This document shows, piece by piece, positions 39,421 through 47,557 of a DNA stretch of 64,000 bases. A program made the translations under genes and the position numbers. A model generated the notes under the pieces. The model was not told the DNA's origin, did no database searches, and saw nothing but the letters and a program-made list of their open reading frames with translations. Every line of letters begins with the position of its first letter. Positions within the stretch are counted from its first letter, which is position 1. The stretch is from an uncultured Collinsella sp. (GTDB lineage Bacteria > Actinomycetota > Coriobacteriia > Coriobacteriales > Coriobacteriaceae): the NCBI GenBank assembly GCA_934668695.1, contig CAKUOD010000008.1, positions 8,877 through 72,876 of the forward strand. Reading direction: 5' to 3'.

Positions 39421-40185
39421 TTAGATGTCGAACACGTAGCGCGAGCCTACGATCTTTTGACGGCCGAGCAGCAGGGGCCGCTCATCGGCGTCGGTAAAGT
39501 ACGCCTCCATATAGAAGAGCGGCTCACCGACCGGCACCTCGAGCAGCGGGGCCGCCTGAGCATCGGCCAGTGCGATCTCCACGGTACAGGGATCGGACTT
39601 GAGCGGAGCGCGGCCCGAATGCTCGGCAACGACCGCAAAGATCGAATTATCGGTGAGGTCCTCGTCAGCCAACGCCTGAAGATAGGGATGGTCGGCGAGC
39701 ACAAAGGCGTTGTTCTCGAGCATGACGGGGATGCCGTCGGCCGTGCGCACGCGCTCGACCACGATGAGCTCGCAGCCAGGCTCCACGCCAAAGAACGCCG
39801 CATCCTCGTGCGTCGCCGCGACCACCGTGCGCGACACCAGACGCGCGCCCGGCGCCATATCGTTGGCAGTGCAGCCATCGGTAAAGCTTTGGACGTCGCC
39901 CTTCTGGCGAATCTTGCGCTTGAGCTTGGGGGCGCACACAAACGTGCCCCTCCCCTGTTGGCGGTTGAGGTATCCCGCGCGCGACAGCTCCTCGATGGCA
40001 CGGCGAACGGTAATGCGACCTACGCCGTAGGACTTCGCGAGCTCCATCTCGGAGGGGATGCGCGAACCTGCCGGGTACACGCCGCGCGCGATTTCGCCCT
40101 TCAGGTCATCCATGACCTGCTGGTACAGCGGCACGGCGGGCACGTCAGTACGCTCGGCGCGCTCGGTTTTGATCTCGGTCGCCAT
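39421..40185 (-). CDS. GntR/UTRA-family transcriptional regulator (paralogue 1)
   Basis: This 254-residue protein has an N-terminal winged helix (IPSEMELAKSYGVGRITVRR AIEEL) and a C-terminal UTRA effector domain of the HutC type, ending GRQKIVGSRYVFDI. UTRA domains usually bind sugar phosphates or amino-sugar derivatives. It starts three bases after the recQ stop, so it is probably cotranscribed with recQ, and it precedes SIS paralogue 1. Paired repeats downstream of its stop are its presumed operators. Its closest relative in the window is the regulator at 42553. Confidence 0.9.
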   Translation of the reverse strand: MATEIKTERAERTDVPAVPLYQQVMDDLKGEIARGVYPAGSRIPSEMELAKSYGVGRITVRRAIEELSRAGYLNRQQGRGTFVCAPKLKRKIRQKGDVQSFTDGCTANDMAPGARLVSRTVVAATHEDAAFFGVEPGCELIVVERVRTADGIPVMLENNAFVLADHPYLQALADEDLTDNSIFAVVAEHSGRAPLKSDPCTVEIALADAQAAPLLEVPVGEPLFYMEAYFTDADERPLLLGRQKIVGSRYVFDI

Positions 40186-40188
40186 CGT

Positions 40189-42171
40189 TTATGCTCCATC
40201 CTGTGCATGCTCGGATTCAAACTCTTCAATCGCCGCCATAAACTGCTCGCCAAAGCTGTCGGCCTTTTTCTCACCAATGCCGTTGACCTGGATGAGCTCG
40301 TCGCGCGTCTGCGGACGCAGGCGGCACAGGCCGCGCAGGGCCTTGTCGGAGAAGACCATGTACGGCGCCATCTCCAGCTCGGTCGAGATCTCCTTGCGGA
40401 GTGCCCGTAGGCGCTCGAACAGCTCGGCATCGTTGCCCACGCGCGGACGCTGGTCCAGCTCCGCCTCCTCGCGCAGCAGGTCCACGGCACGACGGGCGCG
40501 TGCCGACGCCTTGCGCTTGGACGCGCGGCGTTTAACGGTAAAGGCAAAGGCCTCGTCCTCGACCTCGCCGGCACGCGGACCCAGGCCCACCACCGGATAC
40601 TGGCCCTGCGAGGTGGCCAGGTAACCGCGGCCACACAGCTGGCCGATGATGTCCTTAATGCGCCCGACCGATTCGCTCGACAGCTCGCCATAGCCGCGGT
40701 CCTCGTCCAGATGCATCTGGCGAATGCGCTCGGTATTGCCGCCGTGGAGCACGTCGGCGATCAGCGACTTGCCAAAGCGCATGGGGCGCGTGGCCACGTA
40801 GCGCACGGCGGCGCGGGCCATGTCGGTCACGTCCTCGACCTCGAACTGCGTGAGGCAGTTGCTGCAGTTGCCGCAGCCCTCGGCGTCGTCCGTGGCGGTG
40901 GCGCCCGCACCAGCCGCGGCAGCATGCTCGGCCGCGGCCTCGTCGCCAAAGTAGCGCAGCATGTATTCGCGCAGGCAACCGGTGGTATTGCAGTAGCCCT
41001 CCATCTGGCTGAGCAGGCGGTAACGGTTCTGGAGCGCCCACGCGCGCTGCTCGTCGTCGAGCGCCTCGTCGGCGGCATCGCCGCGGTCGATCAGAAAGCG
41101 GCGCATGCGAAAATCGTTGCCGTTCCACAGCAGGTGGCAGCTGGCCGGATCGCCATCGCGGCCGGCGCGGCCCGCCTCCTGGTAGTAGGCCTCGATGCTC
41201 TCGGGCACGTTGTTGTGGATGACGTAGCGAACGTTGGGCTTGTCGATGCCCATGCCAAAGGCGTTGGTGGCGACCATCACCTGAATGTCGTCGTCGATAA
41301 AGGCACGTTGGCTTTGGCGGCGGGCATCGTTGCCCATGCCGGCATGGTAACGGCCCACGCGAATGCCGCTGGGACCCAGCGCCTCGGCAAGCTCACCTGC
41401 CAGTGCATCGACCGTCTTGCGGGTCGAGCAATACACGATACCGCTCTCGCCCGAATGCGCGATCACATAGTCGCGCACCCACGCTGCCTTGGCCTTGTCG
41501 CCCATCTCTTCGCAGCCAAAGTAGAGGTTCTTGCGATCGAAGCCCGTCACTACCGTCGCGGGGTTTTGCAGGCCGAGCATCTGCTGAATGTCCGCGCGCA
41601 CACGCTCGGTCGCCGTGGCGGTAAAGGCCGCCACGATGGGGCGCTGCGGCAGGGAATCGATGAACTCGCGAATCTGCAGATAGGCGGGACGGAAATCCTG
41701 ACCCCATTGGCTCACGCAATGGGCCTCGTCAATGGCCACGAGCGGCACGCCAATGCCGCCGTCCGCCGCGGCCTCCTGCGCAAAGGCCAAAAAGCGCGGC
41801 TCGAGCAGGCGCTCGGGCGCCACGTACATAAGCTGGTAGCGGCCCTCGCGCGCCCGCTTGAGCACGGTGTTTTGTTGGGCCGGCGTAAGGCTGGAGTTGA
41901 GATAGCTGGGGCGCGCACCCGCCGCGAGCAGCGCACGGGTCTGGTCCTCCATGAGCGACAGCAGCGGGCTCACCACAAAGGTGATGCCGGGCATCATGAG
42001 CGCGGGCACCTGGTAGCAAATAGACTTGCCAGCGCCCGTGGGCATAACACCCAGCGCGTCGCGACCGGCAAGGATCGCATCGACCATGCGGTCCTGTCCC
42101 GGGCGAAACGAGGTGTAGCCAAAATAGGCGCCGAGCGTGTCGAGCGCCATCTGCTGCATGCTATCGGTCAT
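40189..42171 (-). CDS. recQ: ATP-dependent DNA helicase RecQ
   Basis: RecQ unwinds DNA 3' to 5' in recombination and repair. The 660-residue protein has helicase motif I (GAGKSICYQ), motif II (IDEAHCVSQWGQDFRPAY), and the RQC zinc cluster with CNTTGCLREYML and CGNCSNC. A C-terminal HRDC domain follows (FERLRALRKEISTELEMAPY, then VNGIGEKKADSFGE). Domain content is complete. Its placement directly upstream of a GntR regulator gene, inside the sugar island, is unusual. Confidence 0.95.
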   Translation of the reverse strand: MTDSMQQMALDTLGAYFGYTSFRPGQDRMVDAILAGRDALGVMPTGAGKSICYQVPALMMPGITFVVSPLLSLMEDQTRALLAAGARPSYLNSSLTPAQQNTVLKRAREGRYQLMYVAPERLLEPRFLAFAQEAAADGGIGVPLVAIDEAHCVSQWGQDFRPAYLQIREFIDSLPQRPIVAAFTATATERVRADIQQMLGLQNPATVVTGFDRKNLYFGCEEMGDKAKAAWVRDYVIAHSGESGIVYCSTRKTVDALAGELAEALGPSGIRVGRYHAGMGNDARRQSQRAFIDDDIQVMVATNAFGMGIDKPNVRYVIHNNVPESIEAYYQEAGRAGRDGDPASCHLLWNGNDFRMRRFLIDRGDAADEALDDEQRAWALQNRYRLLSQMEGYCNTTGCLREYMLRYFGDEAAAEHAAAAGAGATATDDAEGCGNCSNCLTQFEVEDVTDMARAAVRYVATRPMRFGKSLIADVLHGGNTERIRQMHLDEDRGYGELSSESVGRIKDIIGQLCGRGYLATSQGQYPVVGLGPRAGEVEDEAFAFTVKRRASKRKASARARRAVDLLREEAELDQRPRVGNDAELFERLRALRKEISTELEMAPYMVFSDKALRGLCRLRPQTRDELIQVNGIGEKKADSFGEQFMAAIEEFESEHAQDGA

Positions 42172-42260
42172 GGTTTCCTAACGTCCAAGTCATCTGCCGC
42201 CGATTATACGCCGCCACGCGGACCGGTGCCGCACGGCTGCCGGCCACGCTCATTCTGTGG

Positions 42261-42318
42261 GTAGTCATTGGGGACGTTCTTGAATGACTAGTCGTTTAAG
42301 AACGTCCCCAACGACTAT
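42261..42318. repeat. GGGGACGTTC palindrome, copy 2
   Basis: Arms at 42261-42281 and 42298-42318 pair with two mismatches in 21. The architecture is that of the 21359-21418 copy, but the outer word is AGTCATT / AACGACT instead of CGGCACTT / AAGTGCCG. The loop again repeats the outer word (AGTCGTT). Confidence 0.8.
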
Positions 42319-42342
42319 CTTGATAAGCGCGGAAACGTCGCC

Positions 42343-42552
42343 GGTTGAGCATAAGTCAGCGAAAACGCCCCTAAGCGAGCAAGGTGACGTGAAAGAGGAG
42401 GGAAGCGTACTTCGGTACGCGACCGACGATTGAACGTCAGATTGCCGCTTAGGGGCGTTTGCAGCGTCGACCGGTCCGCCGTTCGTTAGAACGGCGGAAC
42501 CAAAGGCGCAGCGTCGAGCCGTTGCGCGGTTTGGAAAACCGCGCAACTAGAG
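42343..42552 (-). repeat. composite 3'-end structured element, copy B
   Basis: The 128-nt core (42343-42470) has a 15-bp perfect basal stem (42363-42377 with 42446-42460), an inner TGACGT / ACGTCA stem and an apical GCGTAC-TTCG-GTACGC hairpin. Two extra hairpins follow towards the gntR stop: CCGCCGTTC / GAACGGCGG and GTTGCGCGGTTT / AAACCGCGCAAC, each preceded by GCAGCGTCGA. The core has the same length as copy C, and its basal stem differs on both sides while still pairing. Confidence 0.85.
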
Positions 42553-43272
42553 CTACATGACCATAACGTAGCGGCTACCCACGTAGTACTGCTTACCCAT
42601 CAGGACCGGCTCGCCATTGGGGCCGATAAAGCCGGCACGCAGGTTGAGCAGTGGATCGTGCGGAGCAATGCCCAGCTCAGCCGCCTGCTCGGCATTGGCG
42701 CGAACGGCCTCAACCGTGCGGTAGCCAACCGAGACAATCGGCGTTCCGCCAACACGCTCGACCTCGGCAAAAATCGACTTGTCCTCAAGATCGGCCGTCA
42801 ACAGCTCACGGTAGGCGTCAAACGGCACAAAGATGTTCTCCTCAAAGATGGGCTCACCGTCGGCTGTACGCACGCGCTTGATATGCAGCAGCAGCGCGTC
42901 CTTCTGCAGGCCAAAGAACTCCATCTCGTTTTGACGTGCCGGCACAATCTGGCGATCGACCACATGTGCGCCCGCCTTCATGCCATTGTCGGCACACAGC
43001 GCGGTAAACGTCTGCAGCGTCGAGGCGTGGAACTGGCGGTTGATGTGCGGCGTGGAGACAAAGGTGCCGCGGCCCTGCTGCTTAACCAGGTAGCCATCGG
43101 AGCACAGCTCCTCAACGGCGCGGCGCACCGTAATGCGGCTCACCTCGTACTGTTCGGCAAGCTCAAGCTCGGACGGAATACGCTCCTTGGGTGCATAAAC
43201 ACCTTTCTCGATCGCATCCTTGATTTCGTCGTAAATCTGCTGGTAAAGCGGTGCATTTTTTGGTGCAGGCAT
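42553..43272 (-). CDS. GntR/UTRA-family transcriptional regulator (paralogue 2)
   Basis: This 239-residue regulator has the GntR winged helix (IPSELELAEQYEVSRITVRR) and a UTRA domain ending MGKQYYVGSRYVMVM. It is transcribed alone. Its upstream region carries TATATAACGTCTTTTTATAT, which resembles motifs upstream of the PTS operon and the DMT permease, so it is the best candidate regulator of those units. Its effector is probably a phosphorylated sugar or Amadori compound. Confidence 0.9.
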   Translation of the reverse strand: MPAPKNAPLYQQIYDEIKDAIEKGVYAPKERIPSELELAEQYEVSRITVRRAVEELCSDGYLVKQQGRGTFVSTPHINRQFHASTLQTFTALCADNGMKAGAHVVDRQIVPARQNEMEFFGLQKDALLLHIKRVRTADGEPIFEENIFVPFDAYRELLTADLEDKSIFAEVERVGGTPIVSVGYRTVEAVRANAEQAAELGIAPHDPLLNLRAGFIGPNGEPVLMGKQYYVGSRYVMVM

Positions 43273-43312
43273 GTCTGATCACTCTTATCAAAATATCGAA
43301 ATAACTAATACG

Positions 43313-43332
43313 TATATAACGTCTTTTTATAT
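43313..43332. promoter_or_regulatory. TATAACGTC-type operator upstream of gntR paralogue 2
   Basis: TATATAACGTCTTTTTATAT is 40 bases upstream of the start codon. Related sequences occur at 49341-49358 and 50617-50636, suggesting one shared regulator and autoregulation. Confidence 0.45.
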
Positions 43333-43376
43333 GTTACCTCAGTTTGATAAAACGATACACCACATACAGCAAATCC

Positions 43377-44384
43377 TTACTTGCCGTCGTCCTGCTGCAG
43401 GCTGTCCTGCTCGATGAGGCGCGCCTGCCTGCTGGCCATGCGCGCGGGCTTATCGGGATCGGGTACGGCCGTGGGCATGGGCTCGTCGACATGACCGCCC
43501 CACCAGCCGCCCACAAAGTTGAGCGTGTGGAACACGTTGATCACGGCGCCGGGATCAATGTCGCACACCAGTTTGATAATGTCCTGGCTCTCGTAGGTCG
43601 AGACAACGGCATGCAGCAGGTACATCTTTTCGCGGCTGTACCCGCCGATGACCTCGGCACAGCTAATGCCATGCTGAAAATGGTCAACATAGGCGGTCAT
43701 GACCTCGTCCGCCTTGCGCGTCGTAATCTGCAGCGTCACGCGGTCGTAGCGACGATAGAAGCTGTCGATGGTCTTGGTCGAAATAAATTGGAACACGATG
43801 GAGTACGCCGCATTGTCCCAGCCAAACATAAAGCCAAAGATCGCCAGGATAAAGCAGTTGAAACCAAAGATGACGCCCCAGATGGTCTTGCCCGTGTGGT
43901 TGGAGACCCACAGCGCGATAAAGTCGGTGCCGCCGGTGGATGCGCCGGACTTAAGCGCGATGGCAGCGCCCAGACCCGAGACCACGCCACCAAAAATGAT
44001 GAGCATAATCTTGTCGCCCAAAAACGGAGCGAAGTGAAAGACGTTGAGGAACAGCGACGAGAGCATGACCTGCATCATCGAGAAGATGACGAAGCGCTTG
44101 CTAATGCCGCTCCAGCACAGGAGCGCCACGGGGATGTTGAGCGCGAGCATGCCGAGCGAGATGTCGATGTGAACGCCGCCCAGCGAGGTGACGCGATCGA
44201 GCAGGACCGCGACGCCGGTGAGGCCGCTCGGAAGCAGGTCGGCGGGCTGAATGAACGCCTGGATCAGGAATGTCTGGAGAACGGCGGAAATTGTGACCGC
44301 CACGGCGGTGATGGCGCGGCGGACGATGGTGAGGCGGCCGAGCACGAGCACGCGGTCCGTGAGCTGGTCGATGGCGTTCGCCAC
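43377..44384 (-). CDS. YitT-family (DUF161/DUF2179) membrane protein
   Basis: The GTG start at 44384 follows GAAGGGAG and gives 335 residues. Five to six membrane segments come first (VAVTISAVLQTFLIQAFIQP; IMLIIFGGVVSGLGAAIAL). A soluble C-terminal DUF2179 domain follows, containing EVIGGYSREKMYLLHAVVST. The fold and the GASTGGTDFIALW segment are typical of YitT proteins, which are widespread in Firmicutes and Actinobacteria with no settled function. The last 40 residues are a charged tail. Confidence 0.9.
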   Translation of the reverse strand: MANAIDQLTDRVLVLGRLTIVRRAITAVAVTISAVLQTFLIQAFIQPADLLPSGLTGVAVLLDRVTSLGGVHIDISLGMLALNIPVALLCWSGISKRFVIFSMMQVMLSSLFLNVFHFAPFLGDKIMLIIFGGVVSGLGAAIALKSGASTGGTDFIALWVSNHTGKTIWGVIFGFNCFILAIFGFMFGWDNAAYSIVFQFISTKTIDSFYRRYDRVTLQITTRKADEVMTAYVDHFQHGISCAEVIGGYSREKMYLLHAVVSTYESQDIIKLVCDIDPGAVINVFHTLNFVGGWWGGHVDEPMPTAVPDPDKPARMASRQARLIEQDSLQQDDGK

Positions 44385-44521
44385 GTAGGCTCCCTTCGAA
44401 GGCAGATGTAGTTGTGGGGCATGCCGGCGATTGTAACATGGAGCGACAGAGGGCGCCTCAATTCACCCTCTCTCGACAACCAAAACGGGACCAGCAACTC
44501 CTACGACCAAAGGGCAATAAT

Positions 44522-44644
44522 CTAAGTGAGTAGACTTTACGCGACCTGCCGAGCACACCCAAAACCGCCACCCCAGTGACCTGCGGTTTTACTAAGGCAG
44601 ATACGCTTTGTGCTCGGCCTGCGCCAAAAAGTCTACTCACTTAG
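44522..44644. repeat. 123-nt MITE-like palindromic element, copy 1
   Basis: The element has perfect 17-bp terminal inverted repeats (CTAAGTGAGTAGACTTT) and inner complementary words GAGCACA / TGTGCTC and AAAACCGC / GCGGTTTT, so it can fold along its whole length. It is about 92% identical to 52887-53009 and exactly the same length. It encodes nothing. A terminator-like hairpin between it and the next stop codon (44696-44733) may belong to a larger unit. Confidence 0.9.
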
Positions 44645-44739
44645 TTCGAATCGAAGCCAAGCGGATCAAAATCGAAACCAAATCGAGCCAGTCCACCGCA
44701 AAAAACGTTTGAACCCGTGCTTTTTGCGGTGAATCAACG

Positions 44740-45369
44740 CTACAGAGCGGCCAAAATGTCGGTCAGATTGTCGATAACAGCATCGGCTCGCGATTGATCG
44801 AGGTTTACGCCCTCGTGCGGACGCAGCGCCAGGACGCGGGCGCCGGAGCGCTTGCCGGCCTCGATGCCCAAAGGCGAGTCCTCGATAACCAGGCACTCGG
44901 CAGGCTCCACCCCCAGTGCCTCCATGGCACGCAGGTAGATCTCGGGGTCGGGCTTAAACGCGCTGCACTCGTGGCCGCTGATGGTGTAGTCCAGCACGTC
45001 GGCGATGCCGGCAATCTCCACCAGCTCGTCAATGAGCTCGCGATAGGACGAGCTCGCGATGGCACACTTCACGCCGCGCTCGTGCAGCTCACGCATCACC
45101 GGCTCCGTCTGCTCGTTGAGCAGCTCGGCATACGGAACGGGATGGTCCGGGCTGTAGACCTGCTTGTACTCCACGCGCAGGCGCTCGCGCAGCTCAATAT
45201 CGTCGGGCACCAGCGCCTCCCAAATGGCAGGCTCGTTAGACCCCGAAAGGTCGGGAATCTCGTCAAAGTGAAAGCCTTTCTCCTCCATAAACGCCACGCG
45301 ACGACGGTTGTAGAACCACTCGGTATCGACCAGCACGCCGTCCATGTCAAACAGCACTGCCTTGATCAT
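44740..45369 (-). CDS. HAD-superfamily hydrolase, beta-phosphoglucomutase-like
   Basis: The ATG at 45369 follows GGGAGGAG and gives 209 residues; the longer frame would run through a repeat and a terminator. Motif I DMDGVLVDTE has both catalytic aspartates, motif II is CAIASSS, and the later motifs KPDPEIYL and VIEDSPLGIEAGKRSGA are intact. The helical cap domain is of the beta-phosphoglucomutase/2-deoxyglucose-6-phosphatase class. Substrate is probably a sugar phosphate, which suits its place beside the PTS/deglycase operon. The 45-nt hairpin repeat lies directly before its Shine-Dalgarno. Confidence 0.87.
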   Translation of the reverse strand: MIKAVLFDMDGVLVDTEWFYNRRRVAFMEEKGFHFDEIPDLSGSNEPAIWEALVPDDIELRERLRVEYKQVYSPDHPVPYAELLNEQTEPVMRELHERGVKCAIASSSYRELIDELVEIAGIADVLDYTISGHECSAFKPDPEIYLRAMEALGVEPAECLVIEDSPLGIEAGKRSGARVLALRPHEGVNLDQSRADAVIDNLTDILAAL

Positions 45370-45383
45370 ACGCATCTCCTCCC

Positions 45384-45428
45384 ACCTGCCAAAAAGGGAC
45401 AGGTTTATTTTGGTAGGTTTTATCTGGG
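45384..45428 (-). repeat. 45-nt hairpin leader repeat, copy 2
   Basis: This is the reverse complement of 35358-35402 with a single mismatch. As there, it lies in sense orientation immediately before the Shine-Dalgarno of the downstream gene. Confidence 0.85.
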
Positions 45429-45462
45429 GTTTTGTGACGAAACGGACACGCCCTCCCCAAAG

Positions 45463-45499
45463 CAAAAAAGGGGACGGGGCGCAAACCCCATCCCCTCTC
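45463..45499 (-). terminator. terminator of the PTS-deglycase operon
   Basis: On the minus strand GGGGATGGGG pairs with CCCCGTCCCC around TTTGCG, followed by six T, 30 bases after the SIS paralogue 2 stop. Confidence 0.92.
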
Positions 45500-45529
45500 A
45501 ATCAACCCGTAAGGTCTACTTACTTGTGA

Positions 45530-46513
45530 TTAGTAGGAAAGCTTCCACATGTAGCGACGCATGGTCAGCGGGTGCTGACGGGCCTCGGCGATCTGGTTGC
45601 CGTACTCGCGCATAACGGCGAGGTGCAGCAACGGGTTGAAGTAGGTGACAACGCTCGCCGGCACGGCGTCGGCCAGACCGTAGTCCTTGGAGTCGATCAG
45701 AGCGACCTTGGCGCCCATGCGCTGCAGGAAGGTGAGGGCGCGAGCGTCCATCGGACGGGTGGCGCCATCGGACATGAAGAAGACGTAGGGCTTACCCTCG
45801 GTGGAAACCTCGAACGGGCCGTGGAAGTACTCGCCGGTGTTGTAAGCGGCGGCGTCGATCCACTGCATCTCGGTGAACAGGAAGGCGGCGTGAGAATAAG
45901 CCATCTTCTCGGAGGCACCGGAAGCCATGAAGTAGATCATCTCGTCGTCCTTGAAGTCCTCAGCGAACTTCTTGGCGAGCTTCTTGCAGGACTGAGCAGC
46001 GTTCTCGCAGAGCTCGAAGATGTTGGTGAGGCCGGTGATCATATCCTCGTAGTGATCATAGCCCTCGGTCTGCTGAAGGATCTCGAGAGCAAGAGCGATG
46101 GCGTAGCCAGGCTTCTCGGCCTTGGCGGCAAAGTTGGCATGGAAGCCGTGGACGATGACGTGGTCGGCGTCCACGGTCAGAGCAGAGCCAGCCTTGTTGG
46201 TGAGGGAGACGACCGGGCAGTTGTGCTTCTTGGCGGTCTTGTTGGCCTCGACGGTCTCGGGCGTGGAGCCACCGAGGGAGCAGGTGATCACGAAGGTGTG
46301 CTCGTTGACCCAGGAAGGCGTGTCGTAGTTGAACTCGTTAGCGGTGAAGATCTGAACGTTCAGCTTGTCCGTGTTGTTGGCCAGGAAGTACTTGGCGGGG
46401 TACAGGTCGGACATGGAAGCACCGCAGCCGACGAAAGCGACGCTGTGGATCTCGTGGTTGGACAGGACGTCAGCGACGATCTGCTTAGGGAGGTTAAGGT
46501 CGATCTCGTACAT
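45530..46513 (-). CDS. SIS-domain sugar-phosphate deglycase, FrlB/GfrE-F type (paralogue 2)
   Basis: The ATG at 46513 follows AAAGGA with nine bases of spacing and gives 327 residues. Two SIS domains are present (VAFVGCGASMSDLYPAKYF; CSLGGSTPETVEA), with the shared GEYFHGPFEVSTEG motif and the C-terminus RRYMWKLSY. It is the last gene of the operon EIIAB-EIIC-EIID-SIS, so its substrate is the 6-phosphate made by that PTS. By analogy with gfr/frl systems this is probably a glycated amino acid such as glucoselysine- or fructoselysine-6-phosphate. A strong hairpin in the 197-base gap before it may adjust expression. Confidence 0.83.
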   Translation of the reverse strand: MYEIDLNLPKQIVADVLSNHEIHSVAFVGCGASMSDLYPAKYFLANNTDKLNVQIFTANEFNYDTPSWVNEHTFVITCSLGGSTPETVEANKTAKKHNCPVVSLTNKAGSALTVDADHVIVHGFHANFAAKAEKPGYAIALALEILQQTEGYDHYEDMITGLTNIFELCENAAQSCKKLAKKFAEDFKDDEMIYFMASGASEKMAYSHAAFLFTEMQWIDAAAYNTGEYFHGPFEVSTEGKPYVFFMSDGATRPMDARALTFLQRMGAKVALIDSKDYGLADAVPASVVTYFNPLLHLAVMREYGNQIAEARQHPLTMRRYMWKLSY

Positions 46514-46645
46514 CTGACACATTCCTTTCGATTTTTGCGGCGCCACATTGCCGGACGCTCGCAGGGTTACCGTGATTGGGGCCGAGTCGCCAGCCCGTTG
46601 AGGATGTGGCAAAGGAGTTGCCCCTTTGTCACGTTTAGGGATGGG

Positions 46646-46678
46646 AACCTGCCTGGGGTATGGGATGCCAGGCAGGCC
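46646..46678 (-). other. intercistronic hairpin between EIID and deglycase genes
   Basis: CCTGCCTGG (46648-46656) and CCAGGCAGG (46668-46676) form a perfect 9-bp stem without a T run. It may stabilise the upstream PTS mRNA or lower read-through into the deglycase gene. Confidence 0.6.
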
Positions 46679-46710
46679 CCCGGGGAAAGCGCTTGAGCAC
46701 TAGGTCGCGA

Positions 46711-47544
46711 CTAGGCCAGGATGCCGGCCGCGGAGAGGGCGATGCCGCCCACGATGGCGATCACGAGAAGCCAACCGGTGTTGACGTTCTTCTTGATGAG
46801 CCAGTACATAAGGCCGGTGAGGCCGAGGGAGATCATCTGGGGCATCATGCCGTCCAGGATGTCCTGGATGACGACGGTGCCGTCAGCGAACTGCAGCGGG
46901 GTGGTGGCGCCGATCAGCGTAGCGATCATGCCGCCCACGGACATAAGACCCACGATGCCGCAGACATACATGAGCTTCTCCATGAGGTCGCCGCCCTGGA
47001 GCTTGCTCAGATACTCGTGGCCGCCCTGGTAGCCGATCTTGGCAGCGAACCACGTGATCAGCACGGAGGGGACGATGGAGATGAGCATGGCCAGGATCGG
47101 GCCCATGATGGAGCCCTGCTGGGCCAGCTGAACGCCCAGGCCAAAGGCGATGACGCGGATGGTGCCCTGGAAGAAGGAGTCACCGATACCGGAAAGCGGG
47201 CCCATGAGCGAGGTCTTGACCGCGTTGATCGAATCGGGGTCGAAGTTCTCGGGATCCTTGGCGTACTCCTCCTCCATGGAGGCGGCGAGGCCGAGGACGA
47301 AAGCACTCGTCTGCGGGGTGCAGTTATAGAACGCCATGTGACGGTGGTAAGCCTCTTTCTTAGCAGCGAGCTGCTTGGGGTCGGACTCATCCGGATAGAG
47401 GCGGTCGAGCGTGGGAACCATGCCGTAGAGGAAGCCCATGTTCATCTGACGCTCGTAGTTCCAAGAGGCCTGGATGGCCCAGGAGCGCCAGAAGAACTGG
47501 CTGACCTTCTTGTTCAGGGACACGTCCTTGGTTGCGGTTGCCAT
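46711..47544 (-). CDS. PTS mannose-family EIID component
   Basis: The ATG at 47544 follows GGAGGAACACACT and gives 277 residues. The opening FFWRSWAIQASWNYERQMNM is the usual EIID signature. A soluble domain (FVLGLAASMEEEYAKDPENF) and a hydrophobic C-terminus with the GIGDSFFQGTIR motif follow. With EIIC it forms the membrane channel of a mannose/fructose/sorbose-family phosphotransferase system. It is third in the operon. Confidence 0.93.
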   Translation of the reverse strand: MATATKDVSLNKKVSQFFWRSWAIQASWNYERQMNMGFLYGMVPTLDRLYPDESDPKQLAAKKEAYHRHMAFYNCTPQTSAFVLGLAASMEEEYAKDPENFDPDSINAVKTSLMGPLSGIGDSFFQGTIRVIAFGLGVQLAQQGSIMGPILAMLISIVPSVLITWFAAKIGYQGGHEYLSKLQGGDLMEKLMYVCGIVGLMSVGGMIATLIGATTPLQFADGTVVIQDILDGMMPQMISLGLTGLMYWLIKKNVNTGWLLVIAIVGGIALSAAGILA

Positions 47545-47557
47545 AGTGTGTTCCTCC

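Larger units (their letters stand above)
42172..42552. other. repeat-filled region between gntR paralogue 2 and recQ
   Basis: These 381 bases contain no credible gene. They are almost entirely occupied by a GGGGACGTTC palindrome (42261-42318), a 128-nt structured element (42343-42470) and two further hairpins up to the gntR stop codon. The 80 bases next to recQ hold its leader. Confidence 0.7.

Noticed and set aside
42265..42546. 93-codon minus-strand frame between recQ and gntR
   Set aside because: It is made entirely of the composite repeat and the GGGGACGTTC palindrome. Repeats of this kind often create spurious predicted proteins.
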